Shown here: positions 31,888-45,754 of the stretch, piece by piece
How positions within the stretch are numbered: position 1 is the first letter of the stretch
Layout: each line of letters starts with the position of its first letter
From: Rhea pennata
Lineage: Eukaryota; Chordata; Aves; Rheiformes; Rheidae
Reading direction: 5' to 3'
Length of the DNA: 64,000 nt
Assembly (NCBI RefSeq): GCF_028389875.1
Contig: NC_084677.1
Coordinates: 13,310,017 to 13,374,016, forward strand
Made by a program: the position numbers and the translations under genes
Notes under the pieces: generated by a model
Databases searched by the model: none
The model's input: only the letters and a program-made list of their open reading frames with translations
Told to the model about the DNA's origin: nothing

Positions 31888-34800
31888 TGTGTGCGTACAC
31901 ATGTGTGTGCATGCATGTGGGATCTGAATGATGGTGTGGGTGAGAGAGGGGACACTTCATCTGCAGTGAAACAAAGGCAGAAGAATGTATGTGAGTTAGG
32001 GAGAAGGGAGTCACTGAAGATGCTTTTGTATTGGTTTGGAAGCGGGAAAGGCAGGTTTGGATAAAAAGAAAGGAAGAACCAGAAAATTACAGAGATTAAA
32101 GGAGTGGCTATGGTTAAGTTTAAAACACAAAACCAAAGTCACTGGCATCTAAAGATGATCTCTGCAAAAAGGAAGGAAAAAAAAGGAAGAAGAGAATATG
32201 AAGGGATGTCCAAAGTAGGGTGATCTTTGTCAGGCTAGGACACTGACTCTGTTTGTTGCAGTTGATCTATCTAGTGTTGTTGAAAAGGTGGATTTAGGAT
32301 AAATTGATAAAGTTGGGCTGTACCACCTTTAATATACCCATGCTAGAGTGGTATGCCCAGGAATCCCTGGGAAACATGCAACTGGGACATGTTTAACAGT
32401 GCAAAAGGTGAGGAATACTCATAGCCATGAACTGCTCAGAGAAAATCTTTGAATCTCTAATTGCAGAAAATCCCAACAGAAAAGACAATATGACAAGTAT
32501 TTTCAATACTGTAATAGCTGCCCTTCCAAAAATGTCCCCTATCAAAAGCAGGTGCAGAGCCCACAGGCTGATGCAGTTTAACTATATAACAATCCTGGGA
32601 TCTTGGAGCTCTGTTGGAAAATCTATACTTGAGGTCACATCTTTTCTGACTTATAGGAATTAGAAAAAGAATTTTTAAAACTCACTGTCTGATGAATTAA
32701 AGTGTGAAAATGCACATGGAGCCAGTTTATACCTTTCAGGACAGGGACCAGCCCGTGGGAGGAGGCCTGTGAACAGCCTGAGTTCAGAGCATCTGAGAGC
32801 AACAGAAAATTGCTCTGCCTGGAGCCTGCACACTGTTGAGTTTGAACCTGTAGGTTTGGTTTGAGGTTTGGTCTCCTTGCTAAACCTTTTGTTTTTGCAT
32901 AAAGTCTCTGATTTATCTGTCTTGATTTTATATTGAAGGTGCACATACTGCCAACAACACTATGCAGATGTATGAACTGACCAGCAGTTCCCAGCTTTTG
33001 TCTTCCAAGTTAGGTGTGCTTATCCACAAACTGATTAACTGTCATCACTCTTTGCCTTTGAATAATTATCAATAAAAACCTACTTGCCCTCCTGAATTTG
33101 CAAAACCTGCTTTTCTGCCCATCTTCAACTGATTTCTATGTTACAGCTGTCACAAGCCTGATTCTGCCTCCTGGCCTGCCAGTCATGCAGCATTGATTTC
33201 CATCCTGACAGCACTTCACAGTACCCAAGCTTTGCTTAACAGGAACTTGATACGGTAAAGCCAGTAAGAGTATCTGAGGCTGTGGTCTTGGCCTGGCTGC
33301 ACTGCTGGTTGAGAACCAGATTGGCAGAGAAGGCACAGACTTCTTGGGGGATTTAGATTAATTTAATGGATGCAGGAGTGGTGCATTCACGGGCTTCGCT
33401 GGATGGATGTTTCCAGGGGAGCCCAAACGGCAGTGCAGTGGCTGCACGGCAGGGCAATGGTGGGTGATGACGACTGTTGCCCATGCTGCTTGGTCTCACC
33501 GGCACTGCTGCTTCTGCTCCTTGTGGCAGGGATCGCCACAGGGGTACAAGGGACCGAAGACAACCCAGCTATGAGCACCCTGGAGGAGTTCGGCTGCCCC
33601 AGGAACGCACCCAGAGCTGTGTCAGCGCCTGCTAGGTGTTTTGTGCTGGGCTCTGTGTGCTCAGGCAGCTGAGCACGTAGCCGTTCAGCTCCGGAGCAAA
33701 ACACGTAGCAGGCACATTATTGAGACAGGAATTTCTTGTCATCACAAGAGCTTGACTTACTTTTGTCATTTTAATGCATTGCACTTAGAGTCTGGTCTAA
33801 AAAAAACACAGCAAACTCCCCTTTTTTTCCAGATATAATTTAAGTCTGTTTCTGAAAGGCCTTTTTATGATTTCAGCAGCTCCCAGGGCAAGGATGAAAT
33901 ACCAACATAAAGGCAGCAGCACATAACTCTTGTAGTGCAGGGTGCTGCCAGTCAAATAAAACCCTACAGGAGCAAACATTTTGCATGGGGTGCAAAGCAC
34001 GTGCCATTGCAAGTTGCCATTGCAGCGCCCCAGTTTTGCACCCTCTGCCAGCCCAAATCCTCCTTGCTTGTCTTCACACCTCCTCTGCCTCTTTGCTCGC
34101 TTCAGCAAGCAGGAGTGAGTCATTTCTTGGGGAAACCATTGTCTCCAGCCCATTTCTTGGAAACTAATTCAAAAAAAATCCCAGAAATGTTGCAATACAC
34201 TTGCTTGTTCTGCTTCTGTGCAACAGTTGCCCTGTAACATCTCCACATTGCTCAGAGAGCTCCAACCTGCAGCAAAGCAGCCATTCGCTTGGGCCATGCT
34301 CGATTAGTTTTAATCACAGCCATGTCCTCCCTTCACATTAGGCCCACTCCTTCCCAACCCTTTTTGCATTTGCAAGGTTGAAGACACTTATCTGTCAAAT
34401 AACAGATAAGTGTGATCTTTCTGTGATCTAAACCACCAGCTTTGGAAAAATCTATCTTTAGCCTTGTCTTCCTGATCATGTAAGACAGATCCTTCTTTCC
34501 TAAACAATCTTTTTTCCCTTCCTTTGTCAACTCTTTATTCCCTTTAGCCCCCTGAAAGTGACTGTTCCACCACACAGATCTCAATTCCCTCTCTGTGAGA
34601 TTTTAACCTTTATGAGGGTCACAAGCACCACGTGTTATATATCTTTGACTTAAAGTAATTCCATGCTCCAGCTTTGCTCAAGGTCTGAAACCTGCCAGTC
34701 CAGCTAAATTCCTTAACTTTTTCCCTCTATTTCTTAGAAGCTACTCTTTTAAGATGAGGAATCTTCACCAAAATTTCAGATCTAATTTTGTCTTCCCATT

Positions 34801-35492
34801 TAATGTCAACTGAATCCACTCGTGATCACTTGATCCAAGCAATTTTTCCATGGCTAGCTATTACATGTCCTCTGCTTCAGACACAAAATCTGAAATCACA
34901 TCCCTTCTGGGGAGTTCAGAGCCTATTTTATGAAGACGTTTATGACCCAAAAATACATGGGCTTTACCATTACTAGCAGCTTGATTTCTACTTGATACCA
35001 AGCAAGCTAAAGTCTCCCGTAACAATATTTTTTTCTCTGGTAACATGAAGATCTCAAACCCTATCCAAATCTGATTCTGGAGGTTTCTGATAGGATCCAA
35101 GGAAATTTTTTTATTTCCTCATGTCAGTGGAGTGTTTGGAGGGTCATGGTACTGCTGATAAAGGACTTCGAGGTCTCAGGGGGAGGAGAAGGCTATAGAG
35201 GAATGCCAAGCACCTTTTCCCATGTATATGTTCTTGCACACACATGCATGGGTTTGTAATTTGAAACTCTCTTTACTTCTGGACAGGCTTTGCAAACTGC
35301 TTAGACCACATTCTCTGAGGTGTTTAAAGAGGGTGGAGTATGCAGTATTTATTTAGGTACTCTACAAACCTTAATAAGAATTGAGTGCTTGTAGCAATCG
35401 CAGAGAACAAACAGAAAGCCAGCTGGCAGAAACGGAACAGTGCCACTGCACTTCTGTTGCTTCTAACCCCCTAAACCAAATTATTACTAAAA
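30025..35492. other. Spacer between the CYP2K-like gene and the first CYP2W gene
   Basis: About 5.5 kb. It should contain the 3' UTR of the upstream gene (attaaa at 30295-30300) and the promoter of the downstream gene. A (GT)16 microsatellite lies at 31853-31884. No clear TATA box precedes the start at 35493, and I find no other gene. Confidence 0.55.
31853..31884. repeat. (GT)16 microsatellite with an imperfect tail to about 31920
   Basis: Sixteen uninterrupted GT units are followed by interrupted GT/GC/AT repeats. A typical dinucleotide repeat that can be polymorphic. Confidence 0.95.
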
Positions 35493-38400
35493 ATGGCTTT
35501 TTTAATTTCCTTCATCTCTGATCCTGCATTAATTTGTCTACTGTTTGCGGCGTTATTATTAGCTGTACTCTATTTTTCAACTGGCTCTAAAAGATCAGCT
35601 TTTAAATTGCCTCCCGGTCCAACTCCTCTTCCGATCATTGGTAACCTGCATTTGGTGGATATTAGAAGGCAAGATAAATCACTAATGAAGGTAGGATAAC
35701 CCCCCCCAAACTGAGATTCTAATGCGTTTTAAAGCTGTTTGAGTTGTATCAGTGAGAACCTTTGTCTTTTTCACTTTGAACTAACTGTAAAGGTGTGAAA
35801 ATTGCATTATAATATTTTTCTGAGCTTCTTCTAGCTAATATCTATGTTGATACAGTGTCAGTTATGAGTGATTCAACCATTAAAAAAAGACCACTGGGTA
35901 ATGTGGGATTTCTTCATTTAAGTGTGATGAGGACGTGAAGTATATAGTGCTTGTGGGATTTTAAGTATTAATTTGACAGTTCTGACAGTCAGAAATCATT
36001 AAAGTATTAGGAGATAACTAACATGAAATGAAATTGCTTCCCTCCCTTTCGACTTCTTGGCAAGAGGAATTCCTCTCCATAGTGTCCCCAAAACTGCTTT
36101 GGAGAGGGTTGGATCCAGGTGCCCCTTTGCAAATTCTACTTCCTTCTTAATGAACTGGATTTATGTTAAGATCTAGGTGCAGTGCAAGAGCGGAATGGAA
36201 AGATTGCGCTAAGGAAACAGAACAAATAGCCTGCAAACTCTTCTATTGACTTGTAATTAAAACAACTTACCCCATTTACCCATTTACGGAGCTAAACGGC
36301 TCCTGCAGCTAAGGCAAGGCTGGCACAGAGCCTGCAGTGCTCGCGTCCCGCCTCGCCTCGGCAGACTGCACCCTAAAGGCTCGACCTACGCGGGGGACAG
36401 AGAGGCTGAGCAAACAGAGAGGAGCCGGTCACGACCAGGCGTTGACGAGGCGCCTGTTATACCGGTGCTAAATAAACATCGGCAGTTCTCTGGGAGCAGC
36501 CGCGCGCGAGATAAGGCAGGGGCCGGGGTGAGGCTCCCGGCCCCCGGTGTCCTGCCCTGGGCAATGCCAGGCTTTGGGTGAATGTACCCAGCAGGGCTGC
36601 GTACACATTGCTACTGTGTCGCTGAGCTGCATTTTTCGCTCACTTCCCTCTGCTTGTTCTTATCACCTGATAGATATTTGGTATCGCCTGTGTTTGCCTT
36701 TAATTTGAGATTCATCCATAGGGGGTATCTCTCCATCTCCCCGCACGGATAACAAAAATAAATGATTGCACTGAGCGACATGCAGCAGCATTTGCTGGCG
36801 GGGTACCCCGACTCGCCCCGGGCTCTTCCCGGCTGTCTCCGAGCGCTTCCCAGCCGCATGGTGCAGCCACTGCCGCAGGGCTGATATTCAGCCTCTGCCG
36901 TTAGAGGGGCTGCAGAGGCAGAAGGGGAAAGGGCAGGGGCAGTGGTGGACGGCAGTCTCACCCGTGTAAAAGGCAGGCACGCAGCAGCCGGCACACGCCA
37001 GCCTGGCCTTACAGAGCCTGGGCTTCTGCTTCAGCGCGCAAGGCTCTGCGCGGAGACTCATAGCAAACCCATTTCCTTGCCAGACAGGCACAGACGTGGG
37101 CACAACACAGCCTGCTCTGTGGGTATGGTTAGGACATGCCAGCAGGACCACGTGCCCTCCGGTGGGATTTTCAGCCTGCCGAGGAACCGCACTGCCTGTG
37201 CAAGCGCTGGGCAATGCGCAGCCCGTGCAGTGTGGCTGTCTGCAGGGACAGAGCTGCAGGGAGCTCGCTCCTGCGTGTGCTGCAATGAAAGATCGTCTCT
37301 GTGTCGTGGCAAGGATACACCCGGGGCTTTCTCTAGTGCAAAAAGAGCTTCGCTCGGTTTGCAAGCATGGGCACAGCCAGATGTTCAAGTTGCCCCCTGC
37401 CCACTCTGAATGCACAGAGGGCTGCCGTAGGTTGTGCCCGGCCCTCGTGGGAGCCTGACCTGGGATACTAACACCAGGTCTCAGCTCAGGGCCATGGAGT
37501 TGCTCTTTCCTATGTTGTGGTCCTTCAGGGCAAGCTGAATGCCTAACGTGGGTCAAAGCTGACTCCTTTGATCTTGTGGCATGGATGCAGGAGTGTTTTG
37601 ATACAACAGGGGTGCTGGAAGCAAGTGCTTTCCTCAGGAGACCGTGTCATTATTAGTACTGAAACATCTGCTTCATTTCTAGCTTTCTTCTGTTCATCAA
37701 CTTGTGTTGCCATTTGGGGTCCAGTCCTTAACTCTAGGTGACTTTTTGTTTTTCATCGACTTTCTCCTCAACAGAGAAACAAGACTGACTGGCAGGAAGG
37801 GATGGGTGGGGGTAGGGGTTGTCTCATCGCAATAAGCCTAAAAGCCCAGCTGAGAATCCATACCACATGCCATGGCTTTGGTGGTAAGCAGCTCACAGGA
37901 GCGGTTCTGCAGCTGTTTCTCGCAGGGCGGCTCACTCCTGCTGCCAGGACGTAATGTGGCCAGCGGCTTCCCCACGGCGGTCCGCATCGGATGCGCGCGC
38001 GCTCCTCGCCTTGCTAACTGTCACAGCTTGCCTCTCTTTCAGCTCGCGGAAGAATATGGCCCAATCTTCACCCTCCATTTTGGGTTCCAGAAAGTTGTGG
38101 TCCTGACTGGGTACGAAGTTGTGCGGGAGGCGCTTGTGAACTACACAGAGGAGTTTGTAGACAGACCATCCATCCCAATATTTGACCAAATTCAGAACGG
38201 AAACGGTACTAGAGAAAGGAGAGGGGGGCGGGCGGGTGGAATGATGCCGTCGCTTAGTGTCAGCCTAACTGTGCTTCCCGCGGACGCCCCCAACGGGGCT
38301 CTTAAAAGCCCCCCTGAAGCCCCCTCAAACCCTACCGCAGCCAAGCCGACAGCAAACATTCGGCTTTTCTCCTTTTTCTACAAAGCCTTGCAGCAATTAC

Positions 38401-41400
38401 TTTTGCTAGAGCATTTGTGACCGATCCATCTCCACCGTGCTCCAGGGTGAGGAGGGGGACTTCGAACGGCCCAGCAGGAACTCTGGCACTAGCTTCTGCA
38501 AGACGGTAACGGAAGCCAAGCGGCTCGCTGCCACCGATGCCTTTCCAAACCGCCCCTGCGGTGTCACGGGACTTTGGGCCAACTTGTTTGGCTGTTCGGA
38601 GCTGTAGGGTTTTCCCTTTCTCCTGCTACCAGGTGCCACGCTTTTGGACACAATCTTTCCACAGAATCTCAGCTCCGCACACGCTCTTGGGTGGAACGAT
38701 GTGAAACAAGTTCAGACAAAGGCAAGGGGCTGAAGCTGTACATTCTTCCCACGAACAGCCCCATGGTTTTTTTTCCAGGGCAACTCTCCATCCCCATTGC
38801 TTATTTCAGAGAACATTTTATCTTGTTTTTCTATCCTCTGCTTAAGCTGAGGCTTTAGCTCTGAGGATCTAAAAAAAGAGCTTTATATGATAGTTACAGG
38901 TGACATTGGGATTGCAAATAGTAATTAAAATTACCCACCCATTATATCAATAGATGAATTTATCATCCCTTCACACTTACCTTATCAATTCAATTGTGGA
39001 CCAAGAGGTGACCCAAAGCTGTAAATTCACAATGGGTGTAAAGTAACAATGGTCACAAAATTTCTGACAAAACATATTTTCCTTCAGAAAATGCCGATTT
39101 GTTGACTCCAAAGCTGTTTGCAGAAAAGGACTGTTCCAAATGAAATTTCCTGAATTAAAGCAAATCAAAAATGAAGTTTAGAAATTTGCTTTGACATATT
39201 TAAAGCAGAAAGTTTTGCTTTCCAAACTAAAAGTATGCTGCTTAAAATTTGTTTTCATTCTAGAAAAGGCAAATATATTCAAAAATCTTGCAGCTGAATG
39301 GCATGGAATGTGAAATAATATAATCCAGCTTTCCAGTTGACACAACCTGGAATATTTTTTGGATTATTTTCACAAATTTTCCTTTCACTGCATCCAGCAC
39401 CATGATGGGATGAAATATCCATTGCTGGTTGGTGTTGTTGATCATCAAGACATGAGGTCAACAGCTCCATAAAAGGATAGTCTTTTCACCACTGCTGAGA
39501 AAAACAGTGCTGTTAGGAATTTGAGCAGAACATCTCAGCACTGAATAGGGTTGTGGAGGCTGAATTATCCGATCCCACTTAGATAAAATACATTCATGAT
39601 TGAAACATGATAAAGGAGGTCACTTCCAAGGTGGTCCAAGGTGGTTACTTGGAGCCCTAGACTTGCAAACAGAGACAGAATGGTTGCATGATTGACTTAG
39701 ACCAATCTCTCTGCTCTGCTCTGAAGCCAAACAGGGCTAGTCTGAAAAGCCTGAGCTGCTCACCTTGCACACAAGAGAGGGTCGGTGCAGACTGGATGGG
39801 TCTTTCACAAACTAGAGGCTCAGTGAGACTGGGGAGACCTGAGCTGAGCGGACACAGGGATGTGGCACACAGGGTGGGAGACTCTTATTCCCCAAATCCA
39901 TGGGAAACTGGGCAACAGAAACATTTTTGGAGATCATAGTGAGTCCAGTCCCATATTTTGATTTGTGTGGAAGAGCTCCTCCAAGTATGATCCCAGTGGA
40001 GATGTCTTATGGCCTCCCCAGGTGTCTTCTTCTCTATTGGGGAGCTCTGGAGAACAACTCGGAGATTCACTGTATCCAGCATGCGCAACCTTGGCATGGG
40101 GAAAAAAATGATGGAAGCGAGAATTTTTGAGGAGCTTCACTTTCTTATAGAGATGATCAAATCCTTCAAAGGTGAGCTGGGGACCACTGTGGTGTCATAC
40201 AGCTCATTGCTGCTGCAACATCACATTAACATTTCCATCCTCCTCTCATTACAGGGGAACCTTTTAGCCTGAGGTCCTTCAACACTGCTCCAACCAACAT
40301 CACCTTCCTCATGCTGTTTGGGGATAGGTTTGACTATAAGGATCCAACCTTTCTCACTCTCTTAAGACTCATAGATGAAGTTATGATTCTTCTGGGATCT
40401 CCATATTTGAACGTAAGCAACCTGTCCCATAGATCAACATTTTTTTATATTGGCAAGTTATGGTTAGCCACAGAAACCATAGGATTTAGCTCAGCAGTTC
40501 TCAAATATTCAGAACAAGCCATCACACTTAAAATGTGATGGCCGTCCACATACCAAAGGAAATTCTGCTGGATACTTGGGGTTACCAGGGTGATACTTTC
40601 ATTTTAAACTAGCCCGCAGGGAGCTAAAATAAGAAATCACCTATGATGATTTTATCTGCATAGATTTGTTTTGAACTTCTTCAACATAATTGCACTGTGC
40701 AGGCTTTCTTTACCTTACCTACATTTTCTAGTAAGAGCTCATATTCAGTGTTGATATCCAGGTGACAGAGATTTCACAGCCTGCATTAAACATGCTTCCA
40801 TGGAGAGCACCAGGAAAACCGCTTTTCTTCAAACTGCGTTTGAAGAACTTCGTTCAGTCTTTTGTGAGATGGGCAGAACTAACCAGCCACATACTGGCTG
40901 GTAGCCTGGCAATGTGGGAACAAGGGAGAACCAGGAGCTCTCTTGTGAGGCTGATCAGTCTGCTGTTGGTAGGAGAGCTGCTCCCATAGAATGGCTCAAA
41001 TGCTTAAAATTAGGCAGTACTAAATCAAAGTTGAAAGGCTGCAAAGCCCTCCTTCTCATGCAAATCTGCTTATGACCGCTCTGAGAAGTCCCTAGGATGC
41101 TCAGATATTACTGCTACAAGACTGGGCTCACCTAACATGTTACCACTTAGGAAGAAGTTATCCTAGCATGTTGATAATACAGCGGACTTAATGCTCTATT
41201 TCTTTTAATTCCTCTTTAGTATTTCAATTTCTACCCATTCCTTGGATTTCTTTTCAAAACCCACAAAATTTTGCTTGAGAAAATAGAAGATGTGCGAGTC
41301 ATTTTAAGGCAATACATGAAGGCAAGCAGAGAAGACATCAATGAGAACAGCGTAAGGAGCTATGTTGATGCACTGATATTCAAGCAACAAGAGGTATTTG

Positions 41401-44400
41401 ACTGCTTAGGCTTATTCACTGCAGTGTTTTCTTTGGGTTTGCTAGCTAAAATACTCAGCTAGGTCTTGATTTCAGTCATGTCATGTAAACCTGTTCAAGT
41501 CAATGCTGTTCTCCTAATGGAACTGAAATCAGACTCTAGTCTCTTATACTTATGCAATTTATTGCAAGAATTTTTCCATCAAATTTAAAATATGAAATCC
41601 ATTCTCTCAGTCACTCTTTCAGTCCACTCCTGAAATAGCAGTCCACATAATAATGTAGGATCAGCTCTTGGTTTCTAGTAAAAAATGCATGAAGTCACAT
41701 GAAAGCTGACTGATTTTCTTCTTATGACAGTAAAATCCCTCAATCATTGATACTGTTGCTCCAAGATCAGTAATACACTCAAAGTTCTTGAATGATAGGT
41801 CACAACTACCAGTCCTGTCCTTGCCCTGCATCTCACCTGAGTAGAGATCCAGTGCAATCTCCCATGTCTGTTGATTTCAATGAACACAAAATATTTGGGC
41901 TCTGAATTTCTTCTTTCTAACTAGATCTGGGCCAGCCATAGGCATTAAGTTTTCTACCCACCTACATGGCAGAAGGTTCAGAACAGTCCTAAAGCCCAGT
42001 AGAGAAGGCTTGAAAGGTAATTTTGAACATCCTTGGGCATTCCAGCCCTCCCCTCCCTTCATGGGCAGGAGGAGTCTCTTGAAGCTGGTATTAGTTCAAT
42101 GTCCTGCGCAGAGAAGAAATCAGGCTCCTTCTAGACCTGTGAGGCTGAGTCAGTAAACAGCATCTTGCACTGGGGTTCACCCTGCTTCTGGATGGAGATG
42201 GATACCGAACCCAAATCTCACTCCAACTTTTGCATCTTTGATGCTATGCCTGCGAGATCAGACGTATTTTATCACTCAGTTCACAAACACTGATCACACC
42301 CAACAGTGTAATGGGTTATGCAGTATTTCCTGAGCTTGCTGAATATTAACACTGACTGTTTTAAGAGCTTTCTTGCTAATCAGTACACTTGTGTATTTCA
42401 AGGAGAAGAACAAGAAAGACAGTCTCTTCCATGATGACAACTTAATAGCATCCATCCTTGACCTGGTGATGGCAGGAACAGAGACCACAGCCACAACCCT
42501 ACAGTGGGCCATTCTGCTGATGATGAAATATCCAGAGGTTCAAAGTGAGCTACTTTCACTTATATTCCATCCATGGCACAGTTGATAAGGAGAGGAGAGG
42601 CCTGACCTCAGATACACAGAAGCTCTTTTTCCTCAAGGGCTGAATCCTGTCTCTTTATTATTATGAACTGATGCAATTAGGTGCTGAATAAAGTCACAAC
42701 AAGTAGTCTCTGTGCCTTGCAGGGAGACAGTATGAGCAGAAATCAAAGTATAATGCTGGGGGAATTATCCATGCACTGCCTGAACTAGAGATAAACCTGG
42801 GGAAACCAAGACTGGTGGTTTTGGAATCCTTTCCCTCCAGAGCCTGGAAAAATGTTTTTATCAAAACAAAATCCAAAGAAGCTGGCAGTTGGGACACATT
42901 CACTTTGTCTGTTCCTTCCAGAAAAGGTGCAAGAGGAGATTGGGAGGACTGTCAAAGCTGGAAGCTGGGCCACATATGAGGACCGGAAGAACATGCCATT
43001 TACAAATGCAGTGATGCATGAGGTGCAGAGGTTTATCACTCTCCTGCCCCATGTTCCCCGCTGCACTGCTGTTGACACCCACTTCAGGGGCTACTTCCTT
43101 CCCAAGGTACATAATTGCTTGAACCTGGGAACACATCACCCTTGCTTTTATCAGTGGCACTAACTAGTTCTTAGAGCCAGGCTTCTTTAGAGAGAGTTGC
43201 AGGACAGAAGCCCAAAGTAAGTGAGATTTAGAGGAGTTTCCTCCTTTCCAGAGACCACACTCAGAACCCAGACAGACTGGTACCGTAGGACTCGATCCTG
43301 CCCCTGTCATGCTCAGTCCAAGTGTGATCCTGGTTTACTGCCTTGATGCTATCTGCAGAGTCAAGTATCTTCCAGGGAACTTACAGGATCTGACCCTCTG
43401 CCTGAGGTTCCCACAGCACCATGTGGGGTTTGGCTTTGATTCTTGCCACTGCTGGGAAAATTTTAACTGACTTATATCTCAGCTGGCTAATGGAATAAAA
43501 CCCTCAGCATCTCTACCTATTCCAAGTGCATAAAAACTGTTGGAGATAGTGACACATTTGGTACCTTCTCTTTGGACATCACTCCTCTCTGGAGCTCCTT
43601 CTCCCTGGCCTTTTCCCCACATCACAGCACCTTCAGTGCTGCCGGAGATCTTCAGTCATGCTTTGTGCACGACAGCTCCAGGCAGGACTTTGCTCTTGCT
43701 AAATTCTGTACCTTAATGTGCTTTCCCTCCAGGGTATAATTGTAATCCCATCGCTCACCTCAGTGCTGCTGGATAAGACACAATGGGAGACACCATATCA
43801 GTTCAACCCCAACCACTTCCTTGACGCTGAAGGGAACTTCGTAAAGAGAGAGGCTTTCCTGCCCTTCTCCACAGGTAACTAAAGGCCTGACCTGCACGGA
43901 ACTGGAGGGATGTATATTATGATATACACAAATGGGGTCTTGATGGCTAAGTACCCTCTCTCAGTCAATAGGCAACCAGGCAATTGAGCACAGCCAATTA
44001 TTCTGTGCCCAGGCAGACAGCTCTCAGAATGCAGCTCTCCCACCACTGAAGGGGTTGGCTTCCAAAGTTTCAACAGAACACAAAGAGAGATACTGAATTT
44101 GAAAAAACATGGAAAAATGCCTCAAAGCTGTCAAGAGTAGGTGAATTATCAGACAGGACCGGTGGGGTTGCCAGCACAGCTACATATGAGATACCATGAG
44201 TTCTTCTGAAGGTCCAGAGGCCCTCAAGCCCATCTGAGGCAAGTCCCCAGTGCCACATATGAGTGGATCTGATGGACAAGGACTCATCCACTGCCTACTA
44301 TAGTCAAGGAAGAAAGTCCCAATAAGTGTTGGACCTTAACTGGATATTACAGCCAGCAGATACACAATATAGGACAGAGTACATCAAACCATATTACTCT

Positions 44401-45754
44401 CACTACGAAATCTTACCCCCAAAGCTCTGGATTGTTTTCCAGAAGCCACCTCTGACTGTGATTCTTCCAGCGGCACTGTTGAAAGCTGCCAGGGATTTCT
44501 AGCAAGATCTTTTAGAGGATGGAACTCAGTTCAGTGGTTAGAGGAGGTGATATAGCACTTGGCATCCTGGGTTCTACTCCTGATTTGGTCTCTATCTGTT
44601 GTCTTGGTCAAGTGGCACACTAGTTTTTTTAATTTCAATTTCACCTGCAAAATACAATTAATATTCTGTCCTTGAAGGGTCATAAACACAAACTTCTAGG
44701 GATTCAAACTCACCTAATTGCAAGAACAGTTGTTACATTACAGAAAGTCTCCCGAAAGAAAAAATATCATTATACATCGTCTTCATGACAGCCATAAAGG
44801 TTGCTTCCAAAGGCTGCTAATTTCCAGAAATGCCTGCTGCTCAGCCTGCACACTGTACTACTCCAGCAGTATGCATTATGAGAGGGCACAGCAGCATGGA
44901 GTCTTCTTGCTGGGAGTTTAACAAATCTCAGCACTGCAGGAGCCTGTAAGTACTGTAAAGGGAGATCTCCTGCAGAATCTTACAATTTTCCAGTAACCTT
45001 ACATTTTCCAGCTGTTCCTTTTAAATGATGACTTTCAGGGATTCCAGAATGTGCTACAACAACAGATCTTCACCAGTGACTTCTGATATTAGGAAGTCAG
45101 TTCTCACTGTCCACCAAGTCCTTTGCCTCTATAGATACTCATACAACACAGGGAATCTAGCATAAAAAGGAAGTAGGAAAGAATAAATAATCTTTTCCAA
45201 AAGTGTTGCAGATTAGGATAAAATTCCACAAGAAAAATGAGTTGTCAAACCATCCCACTTTGGGAGTAGGCAGCATTTTTCTATCATAAGTCTGATTTTT
45301 AAGAGTAAGGGATTGGCTAAAGATGCTAGAGGTTCGGAAGATTCACAAGTCCATGTGAATCTGGGTGAAGGAAAGGATCTATTCTCAACAATGTAATCTA
45401 TACAAAAATCACAACCCCAATCCACAATCTTGTTGTGCTAAACACTGTTACACACAGCAAAAGAGCCCATTTCTGGGTTCTTATATTTCAGATGCTAACA
45501 TGTCTATGCCAACAATTTTAGCTTGATATTTTTGTCAAGTAAACACACTGCTTCCATCTGCAGGGCGAAGGAACTGCATTGGAGAAAGCCTTGCCAAGAT
45601 GGAGCTGTTCGTCTTCTTTGTAGGGCTGCTGCAGACATTTACATTTCAGCCCCAGCCAGGAGTTTCAGAGTCTGACTTGGACCTTACTGTACCCCAAACG
45701 ACCTTCACATTAAGGCCTCAGCCTCAGGCAACCTGTGCTGTCCTGCGTGAATAA
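35493..45754 (+). CDS. CYP2W1: CYP2W1-type cytochrome P450, complete, nine exons
   Basis: Coding exons: 35493-35690, 38043-38205, 40022-40171, 40255-40412, 41220-41393, 42403-42544, 42922-43106, 43733-43874 and 45564-45754. Together they are 1503 nt, for 500 residues. Every junction is GT-AG and in phase. The product is a haem monooxygenase of the endoplasmic reticulum. Visible parts are the anchor (residues about 12-29), PPGP (40-43), LWRTTRRF, I-helix MAGTETT, EVQR, and [12 protein letters not shown] with the haem Cys at about 442. The CYP2W signature is strong: [28 protein letters not shown] and [14 protein letters not shown] all closely match human CYP2W1, including its exon 4 and exon 7 lengths, which are each one codon shorter than in the CYP2K-like neighbour. 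N185 lies in an NIT sequon at the place of the human glycosylated Asn. Gene order and direction after COX19 match the mammalian locus. A likely attaaa signal lies at 45979-45984. Confidence 0.93.
36300..38560. other. GC- and CpG-richer stretch in introns 1-2 of the first CYP2W gene
   Basis: Within introns 1 and 2 and around exon 2, several segments (about 36330-36560, 36790-37460, 37900-38040 and 38210-38560) are clearly richer in GC and CpG than the surrounding introns. Long open frames here, such as one of 222 codons on the minus strand, show no domain. An internal promoter or enhancer is possible but unproven. Confidence 0.45.

Noticed and set aside
36888-37556. 222-codon open frame on the minus strand and overlapping frames on the plus strand
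   Set aside because: It lies in a GC-rich part of intron 1 of a P450 gene, shows no domain, and overlapping frames on the other strand are also open.
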